In this document: positions 24,511 through 33,296 of the stretch, in pieces
Position numbering within the stretch: position 1 is the first letter of the stretch
Layout of the letters: each line of letters starts with the position of its first letter
Origin: Eubacteriales bacterium
Lineage (GTDB): Bacteria > Bacillota > Clostridia > Christensenellales > Aristaeellaceae
Length of the DNA: 37,337 nucleotides
Reading direction: 5' to 3'
NCBI GenBank assembly: GCA_028693055.1
Contig: JAQUWD010000039.1
Span: forward strand, 1-37,337
Translations under genes and position numbers: made by a program
The notes under the pieces: generated by a model
What the model was told of the DNA's origin: nothing
The model's input: the letters and a program-made list of their open reading frames with translations, nothing else
The model's database searches: none

Positions 24511-25374
24511 ATGGCTGCGCTGTGGGAACAGATAAAAACGCTGATGTGGAACGTATTTAACCGGCCCACCCTCTCCGATTTTGTGGATATTCTCATCGTG
24601 ACATTTTTACTGTACCAGCTGTTTATGCTGACAAGAGAAACCAGAGCCAGCGCCGTTTTGAAGGGCCTGACCATGTTGATTCTCGCCAGCTGGTTTAGCA
24701 ATCTGCTGGGACTAACGGCGCTTAGTTGGGTGCTACAAAATGTGCTGAATAACGGCGCGCTGGTTTTGGTAATTCTCTTTCAGCCGGAGCTGCGAAAGGC
24801 GTTGGAGCAGATCGGGCGGGGCACGCTTAAGGGCAGTACCTTAAACGCGGATGCAGAATCCAACCAACGAATCGTTCGAGAAATTTCTAATTGCATGCTG
24901 ACGCTAAGCCGTCGGCGAGTGGGCGCGTTAATCGTCATTGAGCAACGCATTGGTCTCAAGGATATCATTGAAACAGGTACCGAACTTAACTCGGAAATTT
25001 CCAGCGCGCTTTTGGAAAACATATTCGAGCCAAACACACCGTTGCATGACGGCGCGGTTGTCATACGCGGTTCCAAAATCATGGCGGCAGCCTGTATTCT
25101 TACCTTGAGCGAGGGTAAGGGCATCAGCCGGGATTTGGGCACGCGCCATCGCGCCGCTATCGGCGTGACCGAAACAACTGATGCGATTACTTTGATTGTC
25201 AGCGAAGAAACCGGCATCATATCCATGTCTCAGGAGGGTCGGTTGACCCGCCACCTTGACCGCGTCAGCCTCGAGCAGGTGCTAACGAAGCTGTACCATG
25301 AAAAAGAGGCGGGACTGGTTTCCACCTTACTCAAAAAAGCGCAACGCCGGAAGGAGGTGCGCCATGAACGCTGA
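24511..25374 (+). CDS. cdaA: Membrane diadenylate cyclase CdaA
   Basis: A 287-residue c-di-AMP synthase that joins two ATP. Three N-terminal transmembrane helices (about 23-95) are followed by the DAC domain (about 100-265), with the catalytic DGA motif at 180-182 (LHDGAVVIRG) and RHR at 212-214 (GTRHRAAIG). The ATG at 24511 has GGAGG 9 nt upstream; an in-frame TTG at 24493 is just before that site. The next gene overlaps by 11 nt and encodes its regulator CdaR, the standard Bacillota arrangement. The third usual member, glmM, is not adjacent here. Confidence 0.94.
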   Translation: MAALWEQIKTLMWNVFNRPTLSDFVDILIVTFLLYQLFMLTRETRASAVLKGLTMLILASWFSNLLGLTALSWVLQNVLNNGALVLVILFQPELRKALEQIGRGTLKGSTLNADAESNQRIVREISNCMLTLSRRRVGALIVIEQRIGLKDIIETGTELNSEISSALLENIFEPNTPLHDGAVVIRGSKIMAAACILTLSEGKGISRDLGTRHRAAIGVTETTDAITLIVSEETGIISMSQEGRLTRHLDRVSLEQVLTKLYHEKEAGLVSTLLKKAQRRKEVRHER

Positions 25375-26719
25375 ACCGAAAAAAAACGGTCAATATCCCG
25401 ATCATCTCAGCTTTCGCCAAGCTTTAAAGCAACTGCCCAGCCGTTTTGCTAAAATGTGTCTGCACCATTGGGGCTGGAAAATCTTCTCCCTGTTCTTAGC
25501 CATCTGTCTCTGGGCAGGCTTGATTACACAGGATCCGACGCTGACCCGTGAGCGCGTGTTTTACGACGTTCCCCTTAGCGTGTCTGGCTCGGATACGCTG
25601 ATTCGCAACGGTATGATTGTACTTTCCGGGCTGGAGGACGAAGCCCTTTATGTTCGCCTGAGGGCGGACGTTCCTCAGCGTACCTATTCCACGGCGTTAG
25701 CCTCCAACTATAATCCGCGTATTGATCTGAGCCGTATTTCCGAAACCGGAGAACAAACCCTGCGTATCCTATCAACCTCAAGCACCACCTATGGAACGGT
25801 AACCAGCATCAGCCCGGAGACCATAGACGTGGTTGTAGACGAATATGTCACTAATTATCGGGTGCCCGTATCCCTCAATATCACAGGCTCTTATCCGGCG
25901 GGATATTATGGAGCCTCGCCGCTTATTGATCCCAGCTCGGTAGCCGTCAGCGGACCCAAAACAATTGTGGATCAAATTGCAAACCTATATGTAGACTTTG
26001 ATCTATCTCGTCTTACCGCACAGGAGGGAATGGTGCGAACCGCGCTGCCCATGCGCTTTACCGATAAAGACGGCAACGAAATCAACAGCAAAATGCTGGA
26101 AGTCACAAGCGCCAATGTAGTGCTGCGCACCATCACGGTTGAGCAGCGCCTTTACCCAACCAAGACGCTGGCGGTTTCCAATCTGGCTTTAACAACCGGC
26201 ACGCCCGCCGCAGGCTATGAGGTGAAGAGCGTCGCCACTACCCCCAATGTATTGCTGGCAGCCGGTGACCACGCCGCCTTGGAAATCATGGAAACCCTCT
26301 TTGCCGATACCGCCGTTGACGTAACGGATAGAAGTGAGTCCTTTGTAACCCCCATCACCATTCGTAAGCCGGTAAGCCTCTATTATCTAAGTGAAACCAC
26401 CATCACCTTACAGGTGGAAATCGGGCCGGTCATCGACACCAAAACCTTTGATAAACTGAAGGTATCCATCAGCGGCACAAGCGCCAGTCTCCGAGCCAGC
26501 CGCGCGGAGGATACGCGCGTAGCCGTCACATTGACGGGCCCGCAAAACACGTTGGAGGCTTTATCCAGTTCTGATCTAAGCGTTTATGTGGACGCCAGCG
26601 GCCTAAAGGCGGGCGATTATGCTCTGCCTGTCATGGTGGACGTAAGCACGGAGGATAAAAGCAGCCTAAGCTACACCGTCGTTCCAACGGTGATTAACGT
26701 GACCATCTCGGAGAAATGA
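25364..26719 (+). CDS. cdaR: CdaR / YbbR-like regulator of diadenylate cyclase
   Basis: A 451-residue protein with one N-terminal transmembrane helix (about 33-52, WGWKIFSLFLAICLWAGLI) and an external part made of repeated YbbR domains. I count about four, seen as recurring VPVSLNI / YPTKTLAV / ITLQVEIG type strands. CdaR binds CdaA and controls c-di-AMP output. The start at 25364 has AAGGAGG about 6 nt upstream and lies inside the end of cdaA. The next gene follows after 24 nt. Confidence 0.88.
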   Translation: MNAEPKKNGQYPDHLSFRQALKQLPSRFAKMCLHHWGWKIFSLFLAICLWAGLITQDPTLTRERVFYDVPLSVSGSDTLIRNGMIVLSGLEDEALYVRLRADVPQRTYSTALASNYNPRIDLSRISETGEQTLRILSTSSTTYGTVTSISPETIDVVVDEYVTNYRVPVSLNITGSYPAGYYGASPLIDPSSVAVSGPKTIVDQIANLYVDFDLSRLTAQEGMVRTALPMRFTDKDGNEINSKMLEVTSANVVLRTITVEQRLYPTKTLAVSNLALTTGTPAAGYEVKSVATTPNVLLAAGDHAALEIMETLFADTAVDVTDRSESFVTPITIRKPVSLYYLSETTITLQVEIGPVIDTKTFDKLKVSISGTSASLRASRAEDTRVAVTLTGPQNTLEALSSSDLSVYVDASGLKAGDYALPVMVDVSTEDKSSLSYTVVPTVINVTISEK

Positions 26720-26743
26720 TTGAATGAGGAAAGGAGCTGCTGA

Positions 26744-27916
26744 ATGAACGGGTTTACCAACGCTCTTCTTTCCATGCTATTAAGCTGGATTCGTTTGCTT
26801 GTCAACCAATTATGGAATCTGCTAAACAGTCAAGGCGGCTATCAAGGACTTCATTTTTTAATCGACCATTGGAAGACAATTGCAGTGTTTCTTTGCATAA
26901 GCGGATTTGTCGTTGATCGAATTGTCTATTTAATTCGTTGGCGGCCCTATTATGTATGGAGCAGTAAGCTGCACCGACTGGAGCGTCGTCGAGGCAAACC
27001 GACAACGGAGACTGCGCCTGTGGTACAGCAGCCTTTGACGTTCTCACCCCACGATGCCGCCCCTGCCGCTGCGGAAAGCAACGCCTATTATGCGCCCCCT
27101 TTCCAACAGAGCGACTACGCTCCACCCCCTTCGCCCGCTCCGGCTGTTAACGCCGCTACCACACGCTATGCCGCCCCGCTGACGGACGATGCTGCCTATC
27201 GCCGTCCCACCACGATGCAGCGTTTTCCTACAGACGGCGCAACCGTGCAGTATGCGCCCATTGCTCAGGGAATTCCCCTGCAGCCCTATTCACAGCCTTA
27301 TATTCCCCCCACGGATTTAGAACCCGTATTTGATGACGACGCAGGAGATTGGGGACAGGGGGACGAGCTGGTAAAGCCCTTGCATGAAAGCATTCATGAA
27401 ATGGTATCTGGTATGGACGCTTCCTTTGGCTCTGCCAAGCCCGAGCCTGTCGCCTATCTTCGAGACATGCAAGCCGGCTTTGCAAAGCCGTTGCCTCCCC
27501 AGCAGCTGTATAGCGCTCCTGTAGCCCCTCCCGTAGCGCCGGAAGAGATACCAGCCATGCCCGACCCTACCCTGCCGGTGCATCCCGGGTTGGATATGGC
27601 CAATTTTAGACGCAATATCGGCTTAACGCCTGCCGCACCCTTGCGTCGCCGCCGGGGAAAGACGGAGCCGCAGGAAATTCCCATTACCTATGACAATTTT
27701 TCCGATTTCCGTCAGGCGCAGCCAGAGCCGGAGCAAACCGCTCGTTCCCATAATCCCTTCTCCTCTTTAGCAAAGAAGGCGCGTGACTTCGTGGGCGTAA
27801 GTGACGACGACGAACGAAGCATACACGATTTACAGCCGACGGTAGATATCCGCACCGCCTTTCACGAGCCGGTTTACCCAAAGCATATGCGGCATAAGGA
27901 GAATAACAACCTATGA
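26744..27916 (+). CDS. Unknown membrane protein with long Pro-rich tail
   Basis: I do not recognise this 390-residue protein. The N terminus has one or two hydrophobic segments: a weaker one at about 6-28 (ALLSMLLSWIRLLVNQLW) and a clear helix at about 45-65 (IAVFLCISGFVVDRIVYLI). From about 85 to 330 it is rich in Pro, Ala, Gln and Tyr (APPFQQSDYAPPPSPAP, SAPVAPPVAPEE), so probably disordered. It ends with mixed charged segments (RRRRGKTEP, DDDERSIHDLQ). AAAGGAG lies about 8 nt before the ATG. It lies 24 nt after cdaR and overlaps the ATPase start by 4 nt, so it is in the c-di-AMP operon. A scaffold linking envelope and cytoplasm is only a guess. Confidence 0.75.
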   Translation: MNGFTNALLSMLLSWIRLLVNQLWNLLNSQGGYQGLHFLIDHWKTIAVFLCISGFVVDRIVYLIRWRPYYVWSSKLHRLERRRGKPTTETAPVVQQPLTFSPHDAAPAAAESNAYYAPPFQQSDYAPPPSPAPAVNAATTRYAAPLTDDAAYRRPTTMQRFPTDGATVQYAPIAQGIPLQPYSQPYIPPTDLEPVFDDDAGDWGQGDELVKPLHESIHEMVSGMDASFGSAKPEPVAYLRDMQAGFAKPLPPQQLYSAPVAPPVAPEEIPAMPDPTLPVHPGLDMANFRRNIGLTPAAPLRRRRGKTEPQEIPITYDNFSDFRQAQPEPEQTARSHNPFSSLAKKARDFVGVSDDDERSIHDLQPTVDIRTAFHEPVYPKHMRHKENNNL

Positions 27917-28605
27917 ACCTATTGGAAAAGCGCTACTCCGTACTGGTTGGTAATTACGGCAGCGGAAAAACGGAGCTGTCCATCGCGCTTGCTCGAAAGC
28001 TGCGTAAGGAAAAAACCGGGCGAATCGCGCTGGTGGATTTAGATATCGTAAACCCCTATTTCCGCAGCGGCGAGCAAGCGGAACTGCTTCGCGCAGAAGG
28101 TATCGAGGTGCTCATGCCTACCTTTGCCATGTCAACGGTGGATATTCCCGCTTTACCAGCCCAAATACAGGGAGCCTTTGAGCAGGACTTTGCCCATGTG
28201 GTCATGGATGTGGGCGGCGATGATACCGGCGCGGCTGCGCTGGGGCGCTATGCCCCTTACATCAAAGCTGTGCGGCAGGACATGCAGGTGCTGTATGTGG
28301 TGAATCCTCTTCGCCCCTTTTCTGATTCGGAGGAGGACATTTTAGCGTTGTTTACACTGATCAGCGAAAAAGCAAGGCTGCATCCAGACTTGCTTATTAA
28401 CAATGCCAACCTACAGGAGCTGACGACTGCCGACGAGCTGATTCAGGGGCAGGAGCTGCTTACCAGCGTATCTCGGAAGCTGAACCTGCCGGTCGGCGCA
28501 GTAACGGGCGAAGAAAAGCTGTACGCCCAGCTACCTCCGGAAATGCAGGCCTTGTTCTTCCCGATTACGCCCATCATGAAGCCGGAGTGGCTGACAGAGC
28601 AATGA
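27913..28605 (+). CDS. P-loop ATPase (MinD/CobQ-like)
   Basis: A 230-residue P-loop NTPase. Walker A is GNYGSGKT (13-20). ALVDLDIVNPYFRSGEQ and VVMDVGGDDTGAAALGRY supply further phosphate- and Mg-binding segments, and LLINNANL fits the base-binding strand. It falls in the broad SIMIBI group that includes MinD, ParA and CobQ, but no membrane-targeting helix or deviant Lys is evident. Function unknown. ATGA overlaps couple it to both neighbours: the Pro-rich protein before it and the methyltransferase after it. Confidence 0.78.
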   Translation: MNLLEKRYSVLVGNYGSGKTELSIALARKLRKEKTGRIALVDLDIVNPYFRSGEQAELLRAEGIEVLMPTFAMSTVDIPALPAQIQGAFEQDFAHVVMDVGGDDTGAAALGRYAPYIKAVRQDMQVLYVVNPLRPFSDSEEDILALFTLISEKARLHPDLLINNANLQELTTADELIQGQELLTSVSRKLNLPVGAVTGEEKLYAQLPPEMQALFFPITPIMKPEWLTEQ

Positions 28606-29939
28606 TAAACGCTTTACCTGCATGCTATCGGGAGCGAATGATCGCTCAATTGGGCGCTCAGGCGGACGCGTATTTTGCGTCGCTGGAGCAGCCCTATTGC
28701 CGTGGGCTTCGTCTTAACCCCCGCAAACCGCTATCTGCTCCTCAAAGCCTGATTCCCGGCCTTCTCTCCCCCATCCCATGGCAGCAAGAGGCCTACTATT
28801 TATCTCTTGACAGCGAGGCAGGGGCGCTTCCTCTTCATGAGGCGGGGGCTTATTACCTACAGGAGCCCAGCGCCATGGCTCCTGTGACTGTGCTTTCCCC
28901 TCAGCCGGGGGAGATCGTGCTTGATCTATGCGCCGCTCCCGGCGGTAAAAGCACTCAGATTGCCGACCGTCTTGAAGGACGCGGCCTGCTGGTATGCAAC
29001 GAGCCGGTGCCAAGCCGTGCAAAAATCCTCAGCCGAAACTTGGAACGGATGGGCGTTGTGAATGGGCTGGTGGTTTCAGCTGAGCCAGAAAAATTAGCGG
29101 AAAGCTGGTCAGAAATCTTCGATGCAGTTTTGGTAGACGCGCCCTGTAGCGGCGAGGGAATGTTTCGTCGCCACCCGGAAACGCGAGGCGAATGGACAGA
29201 GCAAGCTCCCATCGGCTGCGCGGCGCGGCAGCTTCGTATCCTCACAGCAGCCTGCCGGATGCTCAAGCCCGGCGGAAGGCTGGTTTACAGCACCTGTACC
29301 TTTAACCGGGAGGAAAACGAACAGACCATCGAGGCTTTGCTGCACGACCGGCAGGACATGAGCGCTATTCCCTTTGAGCTGCCGATTAATCAAAACCGCC
29401 AGCTTCAAGCGGGCAGCGGCACGCTTCATCTTTATCCTCATGAAATCAAGGGAGAGGGGCATTTCGTCGCGCTGCTTCACAAAGAGGGGCACAGCGGCGA
29501 AGGAGCGCTTTGCGCTGCCTCCGACTGTTTGTCGCCGCCGGATCCCACCTTGCTCAAGGCCTACGCGGGCTTTGAAGGGAAGCCGACAGGCTTTCAGCCT
29601 AATGCACAATTGGGGGACATGCTGCTCGCCGCGCCAAAGCTGCCTCCTCTTCGCGGGATTAAAGTACTACGGGCAGGATTACAGCTGGGCAGCTTAAAAG
29701 GTAAGCTCTTCTTCCCGGATCACGCATTAGCCATGGGGAGCGCTATTCCCTATGAGCTTCCGACGCTGGCGCTGTCCCCGCAGCAGGCGCGAAGCTATCA
29801 GCGCGGCGAAGAGCTTTGCGCTCCCGAAAGCTTGCGCGGCTTTCTACTGCTTACCTACGAGGGGTTAGCGCTTGGATTTGGCAAGGCCTCTCAGGGACAG
29901 CTCAAAAACCATTATCCCAAGGGGCTACGTCGCCCCTGA
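28602..29939 (+). CDS. rsmF: RsmF-like rRNA (cytosine-5) methyltransferase
   Basis: A 445-residue SAM-dependent RNA m5C methyltransferase of the NOL1/NOP2/Sun family. SAM motif I is DLCAAPGGK (108-116). The two Cys motifs are DAPCSGEGMF (Cys182) and YSTCTFNREENE (Cys232, expected nucleophile). The C-terminal 150 residues match the extra RNA-binding region of RsmF-type enzymes (FPDHALAMG, LGFGKASQGQLKNHYPKGLR). The ATG at 28602 overlaps the previous stop (ATGA); a GTG at 28587 is possible but has a worse ribosome binding site. The target is 16S or 23S rRNA; which one cannot be read from sequence. Confidence 0.86.
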   Translation: MINALPACYRERMIAQLGAQADAYFASLEQPYCRGLRLNPRKPLSAPQSLIPGLLSPIPWQQEAYYLSLDSEAGALPLHEAGAYYLQEPSAMAPVTVLSPQPGEIVLDLCAAPGGKSTQIADRLEGRGLLVCNEPVPSRAKILSRNLERMGVVNGLVVSAEPEKLAESWSEIFDAVLVDAPCSGEGMFRRHPETRGEWTEQAPIGCAARQLRILTAACRMLKPGGRLVYSTCTFNREENEQTIEALLHDRQDMSAIPFELPINQNRQLQAGSGTLHLYPHEIKGEGHFVALLHKEGHSGEGALCAASDCLSPPDPTLLKAYAGFEGKPTGFQPNAQLGDMLLAAPKLPPLRGIKVLRAGLQLGSLKGKLFFPDHALAMGSAIPYELPTLALSPQQARSYQRGEELCAPESLRGFLLLTYEGLALGFGKASQGQLKNHYPKGLRRP

Positions 29940-29953
29940 GAGGAGCTATTTGT

Positions 29954-30892
29954 ATGGAAACCATTCAATTAAAAGGCATTGATCTGCCCATCTCCCGTCT
30001 GTGCGCCGGTGGCTGCCCTGCCGGGGAGTATGGCTGGGGTAACGTGGATCACAAAGAAATTGAAGCCGCAATCCTGCGCGCCTACGAGCTGGGTATTACC
30101 CTCTTTGACACAGCCGATACCTATGGGCTGGGCCGCTCGGAGATCAACATGGGAGAAACGCTGCATTCCTACCGGGATAAAATCGCCTTCGCTACTAAAT
30201 TCGGCGTACGAATCGAAAACGGTAAGACCTTCTACGATAACAGCCCGGCCTATTTGGAGCAAGCGTTGAACGCCAGCCTAAAGCGGCTTCATACCGACTG
30301 GATCGATCTATACCAGATTCATTATTTGGATGGAATTACTCCAATTGACACGCTGATGGAGGCACTGCTAAAGCACAAGAAAGCCGGAAAAATTCGCGCC
30401 ATCGGGGTAAGCAACGTTACCCTCCAACAAGCCAAGGAATTTTTACCCTATGCCGATGATATCTCAACCGTTCAGGAGCATTACAGCTTGGCTCACCGAG
30501 CGGAAGAAACGTCCATTCTGGAAATGAAGAACCTACTAAACCTCTCTCCTATGACATGGGGAAGTCTGGGGCAGGGCGTACTAACGGGTAAATACGATGC
30601 AAACGTCCATTTTGATGCAAACGACCGCCGAAGCCGGACTATCTACGACAATTTTTATGGGGAAAAGCTACAGAAAAATCTTAGGATCGTGGAAGCCATG
30701 CGACCCATCGCGCAAGCTCATAACGTTTCCGTAGCGGCGGTGGCGGTGCGGTGGATCCTAGATTATCTGCCGAGAAGCATCGTCATAACGGGTATGAAAA
30801 ACCCTCGGCAAGCCGAGGGAAATGCGGAAGCCATGAGTTTTCAATTATCATCTGCCGAGGTGGACGCCTTAAACGTGCTGTCAAAAGAGTAA
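29954..30892 (+). CDS. Aldo/keto reductase
   Basis: A 312-residue NADPH-dependent aldo/keto reductase with a TIM barrel. The catalytic tetrad is present: Asp52 and Tyr57 in FDTADTYG, Lys82 in ATKFG and His in LYQIHYLD. The cofactor region is visible near the C terminus (SIVITGMKNPRQAEGN). The start at 29954 has GAGGAG about 9 nt upstream and lies 14 nt after the methyltransferase. It faces the acyl-CoA ligase with a 5-nt gap, and its own coding sequence carries the ligase terminator on the other strand. Substrate unknown. Confidence 0.9.
   Translation: METIQLKGIDLPISRLCAGGCPAGEYGWGNVDHKEIEAAILRAYELGITLFDTADTYGLGRSEINMGETLHSYRDKIAFATKFGVRIENGKTFYDNSPAYLEQALNASLKRLHTDWIDLYQIHYLDGITPIDTLMEALLKHKKAGKIRAIGVSNVTLQQAKEFLPYADDISTVQEHYSLAHRAEETSILEMKNLLNLSPMTWGSLGQGVLTGKYDANVHFDANDRRSRTIYDNFYGEKLQKNLRIVEAMRPIAQAHNVSVAAVAVRWILDYLPRSIVITGMKNPRQAEGNAEAMSFQLSSAEVDALNVLSKE
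30797..30819 (-). terminator. Intrinsic terminator of the acyl-CoA ligase, inside the aldo/keto reductase gene
   Basis: A perfect 8-bp palindromic stem (30802-30809 with 30812-30819) followed on the minus strand by five T (30801-30797). It lies about 80 nt past the ligase stop and within the coding sequence of the convergent gene. Confidence 0.7.
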
Positions 30893-30897
30893 CGGGG

Positions 30898-32547
30898 CTA
30901 CAGCTCTTCGTCCATCTTGCGGATCAGCTTCCGTTGAATTTTTCCGCTGACCGTCTTGGGCAGTTCATCCACAAATTCTACGATTCTGGGATATTTATAA
31001 GGGGCTGTTACTTCCTTCACATGGATTTGCAGCTCCTTTTTGAGTGCATCGCTGGGCGCATAACCGGCGCTTAACACAATGGTGGCTTTCACAACTTGAC
31101 CGCGCTCCGGGTGCGGCACCGCCGTTATGGCGCATTCCAGCACTGCCGGATGAGTCATCAACGCGCTTTCCACCTCAAAAGGGCCAATGCGGTAGCCGCT
31201 GGATTTAATCACGTCGTCGCCGCGACCGATAAAGTTAAAATAACCGTCCACATCTCGCCACGCCATATCGCCGGTGTGATACATGCCGTTATAGAAAACC
31301 GCGTCGGTCTGCTCCTGATTGCGATAGTAGCCCGCAAATAGTCCCGCTGGATGACCACGATCCAGCCGGATAACGATCTCGCCCTCCACGCCATCCTCCA
31401 CATCGTTACCATCCTCGTCCACCAGCGCAATATCATAGGCGGGAGAAGGACGGCCCGTGCTGCCGGTTTTCGGCTCCATCCACTTGCTGGTCATCAATAG
31501 CGGCGTGGTTTCACTTTGGCCGAAGCCCTCGTGGATTTTTACCCCTGTCTTTTCCAGAAAGCGGTCATAGACCTCTGGGTTCAACGGTTCTCCAGCGCAG
31601 TTCGCCCAGCGAAGGGCGCTGAGATCATAGGCGTCCATGTCCTCCTTGATGATAAAGCGATATACGGTCGGCGGCGCGCAGAAGCTGGTAACATGGTATT
31701 TTGCCAGCATACGGAGCATATCCGCCGCGATAAAACGATCAAAATCATAAACGAATAAGGTTGTACCACAGATCCACTGACCATAGAGCTTGCCCCATCC
31801 AGCTTTTGCCCAGCCCGTATCCGCCACGGCAATATGAATATCGTTATCGCCCACATTGTGCCAATAGTAAGCCGTCACGGTCTGCGCGATGGGATACGTC
31901 CAGCAATGAGCCGCCATCTTCGGCATGCCGGTGGTACCGCTAGTAAAATAGATAAGCATTCTATCGCTATTTTGGGGTAATTCCTTGGGCTTCTCCCAAT
32001 GAGCGGGCGCTTCCTCCACTTCCCGGTCAAAGTTGCGGAAGCCTTCGCAATCTCCAAGCGTCCATAAATTTTCGATGGTGTCGCACTCAGCGGCGGAAGC
32101 CAGCACATGGGCCTGCACATCCGGCTCCTCCACACAAATGACCGCCTTAGCCGAGGAGGCCTGTATGCGGTAAACAATGTCCTTCTTCTGTAGCTGCGCA
32201 GTTGCGGGAATTAGAACACAGCCCACCTTGAGCAGCGCAACAGCTGCAATCCAGTACTGATAGCGGCGCTTCATCATTAAAAGCACCGGATCCCCCTTGG
32301 TAAGCCCAGCCGCTGCGAATACATTCGCTGCACGGTCGCTTAAGCGAGCAATTTCCCCGAAGGTAAAGCGGCGCTCGTCTCCATGCACATTGCACCAGAT
32401 CAGCGCAGGCTTGTCCGGAGAGACTCTTGCGTATTCATCAACCACGTCATAAGCAAAGTGGAAATGCTCCGGAATGGTTAAAGAAAAATGTTGTTCAAAA
32501 TCCTCTTGAGACGTAAAATCAGTTCGTATATATCGATCGGCTAGCAT
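30898..32547 (-). CDS. Acyl-CoA ligase (AMP-forming; acetyl/medium-chain CoA synthetase type)
   Basis: A 549-residue adenylate-forming ligase that activates a carboxylic acid to acyl-CoA with ATP. The phosphate-binding loop is YFTSGTTGMPK, the A5 motif is HEGFGQSETT, A7 is YHTGDMA and the catalytic C-terminal Lys lies in TVSGKIQRK. It resembles medium-chain or aromatic acyl-CoA ligases; the substrate is not predictable. The start at 32547 has AAGGAG 9 nt upstream; an in-frame ATG at 32565 lies before that site. It follows its XRE-cupin regulator after 45 nt, so the two form an operon. Confidence 0.9.
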   Translation of the reverse strand: MLADRYIRTDFTSQEDFEQHFSLTIPEHFHFAYDVVDEYARVSPDKPALIWCNVHGDERRFTFGEIARLSDRAANVFAAAGLTKGDPVLLMMKRRYQYWIAAVALLKVGCVLIPATAQLQKKDIVYRIQASSAKAVICVEEPDVQAHVLASAAECDTIENLWTLGDCEGFRNFDREVEEAPAHWEKPKELPQNSDRMLIYFTSGTTGMPKMAAHCWTYPIAQTVTAYYWHNVGDNDIHIAVADTGWAKAGWGKLYGQWICGTTLFVYDFDRFIAADMLRMLAKYHVTSFCAPPTVYRFIIKEDMDAYDLSALRWANCAGEPLNPEVYDRFLEKTGVKIHEGFGQSETTPLLMTSKWMEPKTGSTGRPSPAYDIALVDEDGNDVEDGVEGEIVIRLDRGHPAGLFAGYYRNQEQTDAVFYNGMYHTGDMAWRDVDGYFNFIGRGDDVIKSSGYRIGPFEVESALMTHPAVLECAITAVPHPERGQVVKATIVLSAGYAPSDALKKELQIHVKEVTAPYKYPRIVEFVDELPKTVSGKIQRKLIRKMDEEL

Positions 32548-32592
32548 ACTACCAAACTCCTTCATCTACAGCAAGCTCGATACCCCTTAGGC

Positions 32593-33147
32593 TTATGGAA
32601 TCACCATCGCTAGAAAATGCACCGGCTCGTCTCCCAAGGCCTCCATGGCGTGGGGCGCGCTGGAATCATAATAAACGCTGTCGCCGGGATGCAGCACTAC
32701 GTCGTGCTTACCAATGACAATATGCATGGTACCCGAAAGAACATAGTCAAACTCCTGCCCTTCATGGCTGTTGGGAGCCAGCGCCTTGTTCACATCCGGA
32801 TCCACGGTAACGTACAGCGGTTCAATCTGACGATGAACGAAATTATAGGCGAGATTTTTGTACACATACTGATCCTTACGGCTGATTTCCTGCCCCTTCC
32901 CCGCTCTGGTAACGCTTAATACGTTAAGCCGGGGGGCTTCGCCCGTAAGCATTTCCGTCATATCCACATGAAAGACCTCGCCAATTTTAACCAAAAAGCT
33001 AATGGGCATGTCGACCTCGCCGCTTTCATATTTGCGGTAATCGTCCACAGGCACCTCCAAAGCCTTAGCCATCTGTTCGACTGTGTAGTCCGAGATTTCG
33101 CGAAGGTCCAAAATTCTCATGGCAATCTGCTTCACTGCATCGGACAT
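32593..33147 (-). CDS. XRE-family transcriptional regulator with cupin domain
   Basis: A 184-residue regulator. The N-terminal helix-turn-helix (about 5-65; YTVEQMAKALEVPVDDYRKYESG) is followed by a C-terminal cupin (about 100-182; SHEGQEFDYVLSGTMHIVIG, HPGDSVYYDSSAPHAM) that should sense a small ligand. It probably controls itself and the downstream acyl-CoA ligase, with the acid or its CoA ester as a plausible signal (inference). AAGGAGG lies 10 nt before the ATG. A promoter and a perfect inverted repeat lie just upstream. Confidence 0.88.
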   Translation of the reverse strand: MSDAVKQIAMRILDLREISDYTVEQMAKALEVPVDDYRKYESGEVDMPISFLVKIGEVFHVDMTEMLTGEAPRLNVLSVTRAGKGQEISRKDQYVYKNLAYNFVHRQIEPLYVTVDPDVNKALAPNSHEGQEFDYVLSGTMHIVIGKHDVVLHPGDSVYYDSSAPHAMEALGDEPVHFLAMVIP

Positions 33148-33168
33148 AACGGGTGCGCCTCCTTCTGA

Positions 33169-33186
33169 GCGTCCGTCAGCGGACGC
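33169..33186 (-). promoter_or_regulatory. Perfect palindrome in the regulator leader, likely operator
   Basis: GCGTCC-gtcagc-GGACGC is a perfect 6-bp inverted repeat just downstream of the expected start site of the regulator promoter. It could be the binding site of the XRE-cupin protein or a leader hairpin. Confidence 0.5.
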
Positions 33187-33197
33187 GAATTGATGCT

Positions 33198-33226
33198 ATT
33201 ATACATGAAGATAGGGTTACGAGCAA
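33198..33226 (-). promoter_or_regulatory. Promoter of the regulator-ligase operon
   Basis: On the minus strand TTGCTC (33226-33221), a 17-nt spacer and a perfect TATAAT (33203-33198). Confidence 0.7.
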
Positions 33227-33241
33227 GAAAAATGCAAAAAA

Positions 33242-33259
33242 GGAACGAATGGAACGAAT
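33242..33259. repeat. Tandem GGAACGAAT repeat
   Basis: Two adjacent copies of GGAACGAAT, upstream of the regulator promoter. The GGAACG core recurs at 33310 and 33348 and inverted at 33304. Confidence 0.5.
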
Positions 33260-33296
33260 GCGGCTGGTAATACAAAGGCGAAGCGCCCGATTGATC

